Both the position numbers and the translations under genes were made by a program. A DNA stretch of 5,842 nt from positions 1 to 5,842 of the forward strand of contig CAYPZL010000268.1 in NCBI GenBank assembly GCA_964415045.1, given 5' to 3'. Shown here in pieces: positions 1 through 5,453 of the stretch. Numbering within the stretch: the first letter of the stretch is position 1; every line of letters starts with the position of its first letter. The notes below the pieces were generated by a model. It ran no database searches and was not told where the DNA came from. It saw only the letters and a list, made by a program, of their open reading frames with translations. This DNA is from CAYPZL01 sp964415045. GTDB taxonomy: Bacteria > Planctomycetota > Phycisphaerae > Sedimentisphaerales > Anaerobacaceae.

Positions 1-2
1 TC

Positions 3-536
3 GAGAGCTACACCAACGAGGTCGGCTCCCGCGTCTTCGAGAAGTGGATCGACGGAGTCGGCTTCACGCAGCCGGTGGATACGCCCGGCAACGGCACGGG
101 CGCCCTGGTCGGGCACGACATCTGGACCCCCGGCACCACGTTTACGACCATCGTGGAAACCGGCAACGTCCACGGCGGTGCCCAGGCCATGCCGATCTAT
201 TACGACAACACGGTGGCCCCCTTCCGCTCGGAGGTCGATCGCACGTTTGTGCCGGCCCAGAATTGGACGGCTGAAGGCGTGACGACGCTGGTCGTGCACT
301 TCCGCGGCGCGGCCGACAACACGGGCGATTTGTACGTCAAGATCAACGGCACCAAGGTTCCCTACGACGGCGATCCGGCCGATATAGCCAGTCGCACGTG
401 GCTGGCATGGGAAATCGACCTGGCCGCGGCCGGCGTGCCCGTGACGAACGTCTCGACCCTGACCATTGGCATCGAAGGAGGCCAGTCGGGTGTCTTGTAT
501 ATCGACGACATCCTCCTGACCAAACCGGGACAGTAA
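3..536 (+). CDS. C-terminal part of a large secreted protein, jelly-roll-like domain (5' partial)
   Basis: The reading frame is open from the left edge (first full codon at base 3) to TAA at 534-536, giving 177 residues of a longer protein whose start is outside the window. The visible part begins ESYTNEVGSRVFEKWIDGVG, passes through HGGAQAMPIYYDN, and ends in a beta-rich stretch with VLYIDDILLTKPGQ at the C-terminus. From memory, this order (SYTNEVG...FE.WIDG, then GG.QSMP.YYDN, then L.YIDDI) is a recurrent C-terminal module of large extracellular proteins in planctomycetes, often with LamG/concanavalin-like domains ahead of it. Acidic, Thr/Asn/Gly-rich composition without cysteines fits an extracellular fold, perhaps carbohydrate binding, but no catalytic residues can be named. 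The internal ATG at 75-77 is not the start, because the same conserved module continues upstream of it. A terminator-like hairpin follows 15 bases after the stop. The coding frame is confident; the function is only a class assignment. Confidence 0.85.
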   Translation, partial: ESYTNEVGSRVFEKWIDGVGFTQPVDTPGNGTGALVGHDIWTPGTTFTTIVETGNVHGGAQAMPIYYDNTVAPFRSEVDRTFVPAQNWTAEGVTTLVVHFRGAADNTGDLYVKINGTKVPYDGDPADIASRTWLAWEIDLAAAGVPVTNVSTLTIGIEGGQSGVLYIDDILLTKPGQ

Positions 537-551
537 GACAACGTATCCGAA

Positions 552-600
552 CGGGAATTGCGAGGCTGCGGCCCGCATGTCGCAGCCTCGTTCCCGGTTT
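552..600 (+). terminator. Bulged stem-loop terminator after the secreted-protein gene
   Basis: A perfect 10-bp stem (cgaggctgcg at 561-570 with cgcagcctcg at 581-590) closes a 10-base loop. It is extended by a second 6-bp stem (cgggaa 552-557 with ttcccg 591-596) after a 3-base bulge on the left arm. It begins 15 bases after the stop codon and is followed only by a short GTTT run, so it is a good hairpin with a weak T tract. It should end transcription of the upstream gene and separate it from the prepilin gene. Confidence 0.6.
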
Positions 601-729
601 GTGCAATTCCGCGCCGGTGTGCCGAAAGAACGGCGCAACGCAAGCCGTGCGCCTTTCCGTCGTTCGCCCCGCCGGCGGCAATCCGGCTCATTCTGGCAGC
701 CATGCTGGCTGCTGTCGCCGTCAAAATCG

Positions 730-759
730 TTGAAATCGAACCCTATACTGACGTATTAT
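730..759 (+). promoter_or_regulatory. Candidate sigma-70-type promoter for the prepilin gene
   Basis: TTGAAA (730-735) and TATTAT (754-759) are separated by 18 bases and match the -35 and -10 consensus at five of six positions each. Placement about 118 bases before the prepilin start leaves a leader of roughly 110 bases. A second -10-like TATACT sits at 744-749 but has no -35 at proper distance. The match is by eye; planctomycete promoters are poorly defined, so this is tentative. Confidence 0.35.
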
Positions 760-876
760 GGAGCCTGGAGTATGAAAGGACATTCTCGAGTCCTCCAAAA
801 AAGCCGATGGCCGGTAATCTGCCGAAGAAGCAGGACCTGGTCGTGCGAAGAAGGTTGTCTTTTAGGACATTTTGAC

Positions 877-1647
877 ATGAATCCTCTCAATCGATCCCGT
901 TCCTGTCTGCCGATTCGGTTCGGGCAAGCCTTCACGCTAATCGAGTTGCTGGTGGTGATTTCGGTCATCGCCCTTCTGGCGGGGCTGCTCCTGCCGGCCC
1001 TGTCCAGAGCCAGACGACAGGCCCAGTCCACGGTCTGCAAGAACAACCTGCGGCAAATGGGACTGGCTACTATGCTCTACGCGGAAAACAACGGAGACCG
1101 CCTCCCGTATGCCTGGGGGGTGAGTCACAATGCCAACACCAACAACTTTCAGACCCTGCTCATCCCCTACGTGCTGAAGGACAAGTTTAACGCCGACCAG
1201 GACACCGAGAACAGTGATTTTGCCACGAATGTGTTTCGCTGCCCCACGCGTCTAAAAGAGAACCATTACCGCAATCACGTCGAATATCCCGGAAGCGGAA
1301 ATCCGTGGAAAATCAGTTACGGCATGAACCAGTACACCTCCCTGAACTTCCCCGATACAGGCGGGGGCTTTCCCTCCGCCGAGACCGCCAAGCTCAGCAC
1401 CGTGGCCAAACCCAGCATCACCTTCTTGATCGCCGATCTGTCCTACGAACTCAATCATCCCGCCATTACCTATTTGGGGCCGCGCGAAGTCGGAGGAGAA
1501 TCGTATTACGACGTGGGCTGGCGCCACGGCAACCGCCATCCCGAAGGACACGCCAACATCCTGCTGATGGACATGCACGTCGAGGCGCGCCGGCGAATGG
1601 AGATCGACGACCTGATCATGGAATTCAAAACCCACAAGACCCCCTGA
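877..1647 (+). CDS. Type IV prepilin-like (pseudopilin) protein with N-terminal cleavage/methylation motif
   Basis: This 256-residue protein begins with an 18-residue basic leader (Arg6, Arg8, Arg14), then the class III prepilin signal QA|FTLIELLVVISVIALL. Cleavage would follow Ala18, leaving Phe19 to be N-methylated and Glu23 as the position-5 glutamate. The hydrophobic helix spans about residues 19-42 and is followed by the charged turn SRARRQAQS and CKNNLRQMGLA, typical of pseudopilins of planctomycetes, Lentisphaerae and Verrucomicrobia. Near the C-terminus, RHGNRHPEGHANILLMDMHVE (216-236) matches the family's H-x9-DG tail, with Met233 where Gly is usual. The product should be processed by a prepilin peptidase and sit in the inner membrane and periplasm, possibly in a type II secretion or pilus-like assembly; its real role in these organisms is unknown. 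The ATG at 877 is chosen because it gives the usual short leader and has AGGA (864-867) nine bases ahead; in-frame ATGs at 577 and 772 would add an implausible extension. It converges on the next gene. Confidence 0.9.
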   Translation: MNPLNRSRSCLPIRFGQAFTLIELLVVISVIALLAGLLLPALSRARRQAQSTVCKNNLRQMGLATMLYAENNGDRLPYAWGVSHNANTNNFQTLLIPYVLKDKFNADQDTENSDFATNVFRCPTRLKENHYRNHVEYPGSGNPWKISYGMNQYTSLNFPDTGGGFPSAETAKLSTVAKPSITFLIADLSYELNHPAITYLGPREVGGESYYDVGWRHGNRHPEGHANILLMDMHVEARRRMEIDDLIMEFKTHKTP

Positions 1648-1753
1648 TCCGGATAGAACCCAATCAATCGGTGACGGCCCCTCCTATTCACCTTCGTCTG
1701 CCACCAATACACGCACGATACGCCATGCCGGACGTTGTCCCGATTCTATCCAC

Positions 1754-2467
1754 TCAGGGATATACGTTCCACGCTTCGAGGATGCGCCAGTCTTTGCCCT
1801 TCCTGCCCATCGCTCCGGAAATGGACCAGCCCACGCGGCTGGCGTCACTGATATCCCGGGACACAGGCACGACGATCTGCTCATCTCCCGATAAAGCGGA
1901 CAGATGCAGTTTGCCCGGCTCCACCTCGTCGATGGTGAAATAGTCTTCGATCACATCGTCACAATCAGCGGCGGTGGAACTCGCGTAATGGTAAAGCATC
2001 TGGGCCAATTCCTCCGTAGCGGGCAATTCCCTCACAGCCGCAGCGCCATGACGGACAATTTGAACGGCGTATTCCGACTTGACGTACCCCTTTTCCTCGA
2101 GCCACTTGCCCAGCTTCTTCATCACCGTCCCTGCCGCCCGCATCAGATCCTTGCCACACATGACCTTGCGAACCATGAAGTAGTCCAGGAATTCGGCTAC
2201 ATTGCCGGGAATCTTCTCCGGGCCGAATATCTGGCAGAATTCGCGATGCTCATCACCCCTGGCATTGTAGAGCCGCTCGAAAAACGCATCTTCCTGCTTG
2301 CCAAGGTCTTGGGAACCGTAGCCGTCCAGAAAAGACTGGAACAAACTGACGATGCTCTCATACCTACGCATGGTGGAAGGCTTCAGGCGCTTCGCCTGCT
2401 CCTCAAGAAACTCGCCCAGCACCGCCTCGATAGTCTTCTCAGCCACTTTCACAGTATCCTTGCTCAT
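1754..2467 (-). CDS. Conserved hypothetical protein with recombinase-like core-binding domain and C-terminal beta domain
   Basis: The product has 237 residues. Residues about 12-52 (IEAVLGEFLEEQAKR, STMRRYESIVSLFQSFLDGYG) and 84-128 (EKIPGNVAEFLDYFMVRKV, AAGTVMKKLGKWLEEKGYV) together resemble the helical SAM-like core-binding domain found at the N-terminus of tyrosine recombinases. There is no R...HxxR...Y catalytic domain. Instead, after a helical linker (about 132-162) comes a beta-rich region (176-237) with EVEPGKLHLSAL, VGWSISGAMGRKGKDWRI and the terminal WNVYP, perhaps a small barrel. I recall uncharacterised bacterial proteins with the EHREFC.IFGPEKIPGN and VEPGKL patterns, but no assigned function. 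The ATG at 2467 is chosen because GAGAGG (2475-2480) lies seven bases upstream; the frame remains open to 2674, but that extension is Arg/Gly/Ser-rich and unlike the rest. The gene is apparently monocistronic, convergent with the prepilin gene, with 106 bases between stops. DNA binding is an inference. Confidence 0.82.
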   Translation of the reverse strand: MSKDTVKVAEKTIEAVLGEFLEEQAKRLKPSTMRRYESIVSLFQSFLDGYGSQDLGKQEDAFFERLYNARGDEHREFCQIFGPEKIPGNVAEFLDYFMVRKVMCGKDLMRAAGTVMKKLGKWLEEKGYVKSEYAVQIVRHGAAAVRELPATEELAQMLYHYASSTAADCDDVIEDYFTIDEVEPGKLHLSALSGDEQIVVPVSRDISDASRVGWSISGAMGRKGKDWRILEAWNVYP

Positions 2468-2549
2468 TCCATTGCCTCTCTTGACGCAAGCACCGAAGTT
2501 GGCCCGGCCGTCGTCGGCATTTGACCCGCAGCCGGGTACCCATGGCCCA

Positions 2550-2578
2550 AAGGTAAACAACCGCCTCCTTCCTGTCAA
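2550..2578 (-). promoter_or_regulatory. Candidate promoter for the recombinase-like hypothetical gene
   Basis: On the minus strand a perfect TTGACA (2573-2578) is followed 17 bases later by TACCTT (2550-2555), which keeps three of six -10 positions. It would start transcription roughly 75 bases before the ATG at 2467, leaving a normal leader. The -35 is good and the -10 weak. The rest of the 265-base spacer (2468-2732) shows no gene. Confidence 0.3.
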
Positions 2579-2732
2579 CGGTCTTGCTTCGCCCATCGAG
2601 CAACGGAGAGATCCCCCCGCACGCGAGCAAGAGGTAGTCGTTAGATTCGACGTGCGAGCAATAGAGACACCCAACTGTTGCGACGCAACGTCCCGACCAT
2701 GAATGATTGACCGCCCCTATTATTCCGAAGGC

Positions 2733-3050
2733 TTAGTCGGGTATGATCAGTTTTGTTCCTGGCCTGATCGTGTGCGCATCCCTGAGCATCCAGCGGTTCG
2801 CCTCGAAAATCTTCCGCCACTTGCCGGCCGATCCGTAATGCTCACGTGAAATCCCGGACAAGCTCTCCCCTTGGCGTACGATGTGGAATCTCTGGGGCCT
2901 TGTCGTCTTCGGCTGTATGGGTACGGCCGGCGGAACAGCATACACGATGATGCCGTGACGCATATGCCCCCAACTGATAACAAGCTCTGTCGGCCTGGAA
3001 GAACGGTCTAACCGCAGGACGCAATCCGGACATGGAAATATACCGCCCAA
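2733..3050 (-). CDS. Small LysM-domain protein, N-terminus uncertain or truncated
   Basis: The C-terminal half is a clear LysM module, residues about 55-104 counted from a TTG at 3050. It starts FHIVRQGESLSGISREHYG, continues KWRKIFEANRWMLRDAHTI and ends RPGTKLIIPD, matching the usual pattern of an aromatic-x-V..GESL..I strand and helix, N at the turn, and a final L.IP strand. LysM domains bind N-acetylglucosamine polymers such as peptidoglycan, so a cell-envelope location is expected. The start is unclear: TTG at 3050 has no ribosome binding site, and ATG at 2963 (MRHGIIVYAVPPAVPIQP) has only a GGGGG run three bases ahead. Neither gives a convincing signal peptide or membrane anchor, which family members generally need. 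The frame stays open leftward on its own strand into the insertion-sequence remnant, so the original 5' end may have been replaced. The lone CPDC near the TTG start is not backed by a second cysteine pair. LysM call firm; gene integrity doubtful. Confidence 0.7.
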   Translation of the reverse strand: MGGIFPCPDCVLRLDRSSRPTELVISWGHMRHGIIVYAVPPAVPIQPKTTRPQRFHIVRQGESLSGISREHYGSAGKWRKIFEANRWMLRDAHTIRPGTKLIIPD

Positions 3051-3107
3051 AGTGCGAAATTTGGAATTTGGCTCATCCGGTTTTTGGGTACTTTTGAGTT
3101 GAAGAGA

Positions 3108-3171
3108 GTGGACATGCTGACCTATCCAAAGGTTTTTCAGGAACTTAGGATAGGAGTCAGAGCATGTCCAC
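3108..3171 (+). promoter_or_regulatory. Stem-loop that covers the ribosome binding site and start codon of the transposase fragment
   Basis: Two perfect stems stack: gtggacatgct (3108-3118) with agcatgtccac (3161-3171), and cctatcc (3121-3127) with ggatagg (3148-3154). They enclose a 20-base loop, with an internal loop of 2 and 6 bases between stems. The right arm contains most of the Shine-Dalgarno AGGAG (3152-3156) and the ATG (3164-3166), which are spaced seven bases apart. A transcript coming from outside would fold and hide the start site. This is the arrangement known from IS10, IS50 and IS200, where it prevents transposase production by read-through transcription. The structure is seen in the sequence; the role is inferred. 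Confidence 0.55.
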
Positions 3172-3352
3172 GAGCTTATTGTATCATGGGTTTGGGATTC
3201 GCGGCTACCGTTATGTGAAAACCACCTATGAGGGCGGCAAGGTGGTTTTCAGCATCCGTCAGGACAGAGAGGATCTTCGCTGTGCGCTTTGCGGGTCGCG
3301 GCGTGGGAGAGTTTTCCGCGCTTTGCGCAGGGCGGGTGCGATTGGAGATTGA
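3164..3352 (+). pseudogene. Truncated ISL3-family transposase, N-terminal 62 codons
   Basis: The frame opens with MSTSLLYHGFGIRGYRYVKT, a start I recognise from ISL3-family transposases. It continues through a short beta region (GGKVVFSIRQDRED) to the first zinc-knuckle pair C40-A-L-C43 followed by GSRR and GRVFRAL. In full-length proteins a second cysteine pair, a helix-turn-helix and a long DDE catalytic domain follow, about 400 residues in all. Here similarity fades around codon 53-55 and the frame stops at TGA (3350-3352), inside unrelated repeat DNA. The zinc ribbon is therefore only half present and the catalytic core is missing, so the product cannot transpose. An excellent ribosome binding site (AGGAG, seven bases before ATG) survives inside a stem-loop. 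A small DNA-binding peptide being made is possible but not supported. Confidence 0.72.
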
Positions 3353-3355
3353 AGA

Positions 3356-3405
3356 TTGCGGATTCGGGATTCGACGCGGCCGGTACGCCAAACGAACCCA
3401 ATTTG
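3356..3405 (+). repeat. Interspersed direct repeat, copy 1
   Basis: This copy starts TTGCGGATTCG and ends with GCCAAACGAACCCAATTTG. It matches copy 2 at 3540-3590 exactly over the first 11 bases. The last 19-20 bases then match except for two substitutions and one inserted A, while the middle is diverged but keeps GGCC and spacing. It directly follows the broken transposase. I associate repeats of this type with planctomycete spacers, where their translations (KRTQF, QTKPNL) turn up as spurious proteins; that association is from memory. Confidence 0.55.
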
Positions 3406-3420
3406 CGGCCGGGGAGAAGG

Positions 3421-3510
3421 CGCCACGGAGACACCGAGACGCATGTAAATACACTTTGCATAAGGAGTTACGTATTACTCTCTGTGTCGTCTGCGGCTCT
3501 GCGGTGAAAG
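3421..3510. repeat. Imperfect inverted-repeat element of about 90 bp (MITE-like)
   Basis: The left end CGCCACGGAGACACCGAGAC and the right end, read on the opposite strand as CTTTCACCGCAGAGCCGCAG, are related versions of the same sequence. They agree at a little over half the positions, mainly C..CC and GAG blocks. The interior is AT-richer (about 3444-3478) and has loosely symmetric TAAATAC and GTATTA flanks. The form resembles the widespread CCACGGAGACACAGAGAC / CTCTGTGTCTCTGTGGTG intergenic repeats of many GC-rich bacteria. It has no coding capacity and would have needed a transposase in trans if it was ever mobile. Confidence 0.45.
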
Positions 3511-3539
3511 ACGGGGGGCGGGAGGCCCGCCATTGCGTG

Positions 3540-3590
3540 TTGCGGATTCGCGGCGGCGGATGGCCAGCATGTCAAACGAAGCCAAATTTG
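3540..3590 (+). repeat. Interspersed direct repeat, copy 2
   Basis: Second copy of the repeat at 3356-3405, starting TTGCGGATTCG and ending GTCAAACGAAGCCAAATTTG, 184 bases further along. The two copies bracket the inverted-repeat element at 3421-3510. Their ends are conserved and their middles differ, which argues for old copies rather than a recent target-site duplication. Confidence 0.55.
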
Positions 3591-3686
3591 GAGAAGGTGG
3601 GGCATCTGGAACAAAGATGACCCGCTGGGGACCCTGTCGGGCTTCGGTCTCGGTCGAGTTGGAGGCGGTGTCGCCGGGAGGTGGGG

Positions 3687-5453
3687 TTAGAAGAGGCCTC
3701 TTACTTTTCCGGTTTGGGTGTCCACGTCGATTCTTCGGAAGGCGGGGTTGGAGCCGGTTCCGGGCATGAGCTTGATGGCGCCGGCGACGGGGACGACGAA
3801 TCCGGCGCCCTTGTAGACGAGGATGTCGTTGATCGGGAGCGTCCAGCCGCGAGGCCGGCCTTTGAGCTCGGGATCGTGCGAGAGGCTCTGCTGGGTCTTG
3901 GCCATGCAGGTGCCCAGGTGCGTCCCGAGCGATTCCTTTTCCAGGGCGATTGCCTTTTCCAGGGCACCGTCGGTGTAGGTGACGCCCTCGGCGCCGTAGA
4001 CCTCGCGGGCGATCAGCTCGATCCTCTTTCGCAGGGGCATCTTCAGGTCGTAAAGGAACTCGAAATGATGGGTTTCCTCGCAGCTCGCCATCACCGCCTC
4101 GGCCAGCTCGACGGCGCCTGCGCCGCCTTTGAGCCAGTGGTTGGAGACGACGGCCCGGGCGCCCTGTGCCTCGGCGTTTCGCTTGACCAGGGCCAGCTCG
4201 GCGTCGGTATCGGTCTTGAACTGGTTGACACAGACGACGGGCCGGACCCCGCTCTTGCGGACGATGTCGATATGGGCCGCGAGGTTCTCGCACCCCTTCT
4301 CGACCAGCTCCAGGTTTTCGCAAGTGTATGCCTCATCGAGGGTTGCGCCGGCCTTGACGGGCGGCCCGCCCCCGTGGGTCTTCAGCGCGCGAATGGTGGC
4401 GACGATCACCACGGCATCGGGCGTCAGGCCCGACATGCGGCACTTGAGATTCCAGAACTTCTCGAACCCGATGTCGGCGGCAAAGCCGCTCTCGGTGACG
4501 TGGTAGTCGGCCAGCTTCGTCCCGAGCCGGTCGGCGATGATCGAGCTTTGCCCGATGGCGATATTGGCGAACGGCCCGGCGTGGATGAACACGGGCTGGC
4601 CCTCGATCGTCTGGACGAGGTTCGGGTTGATCGCGTCGAGCAGCCAGGCGGTCATCGCGCCGTCCACTTCGAGAGCAGCCGTGGTGACCTCCTTACCCTG
4701 CTTGTCGTAGGCGACGACCATCTTCGCGATTCGCTCGCGCAGATCCTTCAGGTCCCGGGCGACCGAGAGAATGGCCATCACCTCGCTGGCGACGGCCATC
4801 TGAAAGCCCGAGTCCATCTCGAAGCCGTCCATCTTGCCGCCCTGCCCGATGCGAATGTTGCGCAGCGACTGGGCACAGAAGTCGATGGCCCAGCCGATCT
4901 GGACGCGCTGCGGGTCGATGTCGAGACGCTTGAGGTTGCTCTTGGCCAGGCGGGCGTCGTCGTAGTTGCGCTCGTGCTGCATTCGCGCCGTCAGGGCGAC
5001 CATCGCCAGGTTGTGGGCGTTGGTGACGCAGTCGATATCGCCGGTCAGGCGGACGGAGATGGGCGTCAGGGGGATGCACTGGGCCAGACCGCCGCCGGCA
5101 GCCGAGCCTTTGATGTTGAAGGTGGGCCCGCTGCTGGGCTGGCGGATCGCTCCGCAGACCCGCTTGCCGAGGTACCCGAGGCCCTCGACCAGGCCGATCG
5201 TCGTGGTGGTCTTGCCCTCGCCCAGCGGCGTGGGGGTGATGGCCGTGACGTCGATGTATTTGGCCGTGGGGGCGTCGTGCAACCGGGCCAGGACCTTCTG
5301 ATAGTCCACCTTGGCCAGCTTACTGCCGTAGGGGATGAGCTCGTCGTCCTGAAGACCCAGTTCGGCGGCGAGCTGCTGAATCGGCTTCATGCGGCTCTCG
5401 GCCGCCTCGGCGATCTCCCAGTCCTGCATGCTGCGGGGATCCAATTGCATCAT
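3687..5453 (-). CDS. fhs: Formate--tetrahydrofolate ligase (10-formyl-THF synthetase)
   Basis: This cytosolic enzyme joins formate to tetrahydrofolate using ATP (formate + THF + ATP to 10-formyl-THF + ADP + Pi) through a formyl-phosphate intermediate. It feeds purine synthesis and one-carbon pools, or the methyl branch of the Wood-Ljungdahl pathway. The 588-residue length is normal for the family (about 555-600). The ATP-binding P-loop is TPLGEGKTT (75-83). Arg104, in RQPSSGPTFNIKG, lines up with the formyl-phosphate-binding arginine. VATIRALKTHGG (351-362) fits the second family signature, and HAGPFANIAIGQSS (291-304) is also conserved. The first signature is altered: NIKGSAAGGGL (113-123) in place of G-hydrophobic-KGGAAGGGY. 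The protein ends TGKVRGLF, so it is complete. Translation may start at either of two adjacent ATGs (5453 or 5450); no strong Shine-Dalgarno precedes them, but homologs begin with a similar LDP..MQDWEIA region. No folD, metF or other folate gene adjoins it. Confidence 0.97.
   Translation of the reverse strand: MMQLDPRSMQDWEIAEAAESRMKPIQQLAAELGLQDDELIPYGSKLAKVDYQKVLARLHDAPTAKYIDVTAITPTPLGEGKTTTTIGLVEGLGYLGKRVCGAIRQPSSGPTFNIKGSAAGGGLAQCIPLTPISVRLTGDIDCVTNAHNLAMVALTARMQHERNYDDARLAKSNLKRLDIDPQRVQIGWAIDFCAQSLRNIRIGQGGKMDGFEMDSGFQMAVASEVMAILSVARDLKDLRERIAKMVVAYDKQGKEVTTAALEVDGAMTAWLLDAINPNLVQTIEGQPVFIHAGPFANIAIGQSSIIADRLGTKLADYHVTESGFAADIGFEKFWNLKCRMSGLTPDAVVIVATIRALKTHGGGPPVKAGATLDEAYTCENLELVEKGCENLAAHIDIVRKSGVRPVVCVNQFKTDTDAELALVKRNAEAQGARAVVSNHWLKGGAGAVELAEAVMASCEETHHFEFLYDLKMPLRKRIELIAREVYGAEGVTYTDGALEKAIALEKESLGTHLGTCMAKTQQSLSHDPELKGRPRGWTLPINDILVYKGAGFVVPVAGAIKLMPGTGSNPAFRRIDVDTQTGKVRGLF

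Larger units (their letters stand above)
537..876. other. 340-base spacer between the secreted-protein and prepilin genes
   Basis: Apart from the terminator at its left end and a promoter candidate at 730-759, this spacer holds little. A small 6-bp hairpin (gcagcc 696-701 with ggctgc 707-712, 5-base loop) lies about 165 bases before the prepilin start. Reading frames crossing the spacer (for instance the upstream extension of the prepilin frame to 577, and one at 558-875) have Arg/Pro/Ser-heavy products without domain features and look like chance frames. I looked for a cyclic-di-GMP riboswitch, which can precede pilin genes, and did not recognise one. Confidence 0.6.
3108..3352 (+). mobile_element. 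Remnant of an ISL3-type insertion sequence (left part)
   Basis: The segment holds the leader hairpin and the first 62 codons of an ISL3-like transposase; the remaining roughly 80-85 percent of the gene and the right end are absent. The true left end may lie somewhat further left, around 3078-3107, but I could not identify a terminal inverted repeat or target duplication. The right boundary is put where transposase similarity ends and the repeat beginning attggagattgaagattgcgg starts, about 3341-3356. It separates the LysM gene from fhs and marks this spacer as accessory DNA. Confidence 0.5.
3353..3686. other. Repeat-rich spacer between the ISL3 remnant and the end of fhs
   Basis: No gene is supported in these 334 bases. 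The stretch contains a direct repeat pair, an inverted-repeat element between the two copies, and a 6-bp GC hairpin (ggcggg 3517-3522 with cccgcc 3526-3531, 3-base loop). It ends with about 90 bases of GC-rich sequence that reads as the downstream flank of fhs. No convincing T-tracted terminator for fhs was found here. Reading frames crossing it give Arg/Gly/Pro-rich products whose pieces (AKRTQF, CQTKPNL, RRHGDTET) are translations of the repeats. Confidence 0.6.

Noticed and set aside
577..876. 100-codon upstream extension of the prepilin frame
   Set aside because: It would put the prepilin cleavage motif about 118 residues from the N-terminus, while type IV prepilin leaders are short; the extension is Arg/Ser-rich and overlaps the terminator hairpin.
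1651..1751. 8-bp inverted repeat (ggatagaa 1651-1658, ttctatcc 1744-1751) between the convergent genes
   Set aside because: Arms are 85 bases apart and short, so the match is compatible with chance; no T tract makes it a terminator.
1904..2524. A 206-codon plus-strand frame opposite the recombinase-like gene
   Set aside because: Shadow of the minus-strand gene, which has a good ribosome binding site and recognisable conserved blocks.
2468..2674. 69-codon upstream extension of the recombinase-like gene
   Set aside because: The ATG at 2467 has GAGAGG seven bases upstream; the extension lacks family-like sequence and overlaps the best promoter candidate.
3356..3590. CRISPR-like repeat pair
   Set aside because: Only two diverged copies 184 bases apart with a structured element between them; no regular spacing and no cas genes.
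3475..4323. A 282-codon minus-strand frame overlapping the 3' end of fhs
   Set aside because: Arg/Pro/Gly-rich product in an alternative frame of fhs that runs on into the repeat region; no domain or start signal.
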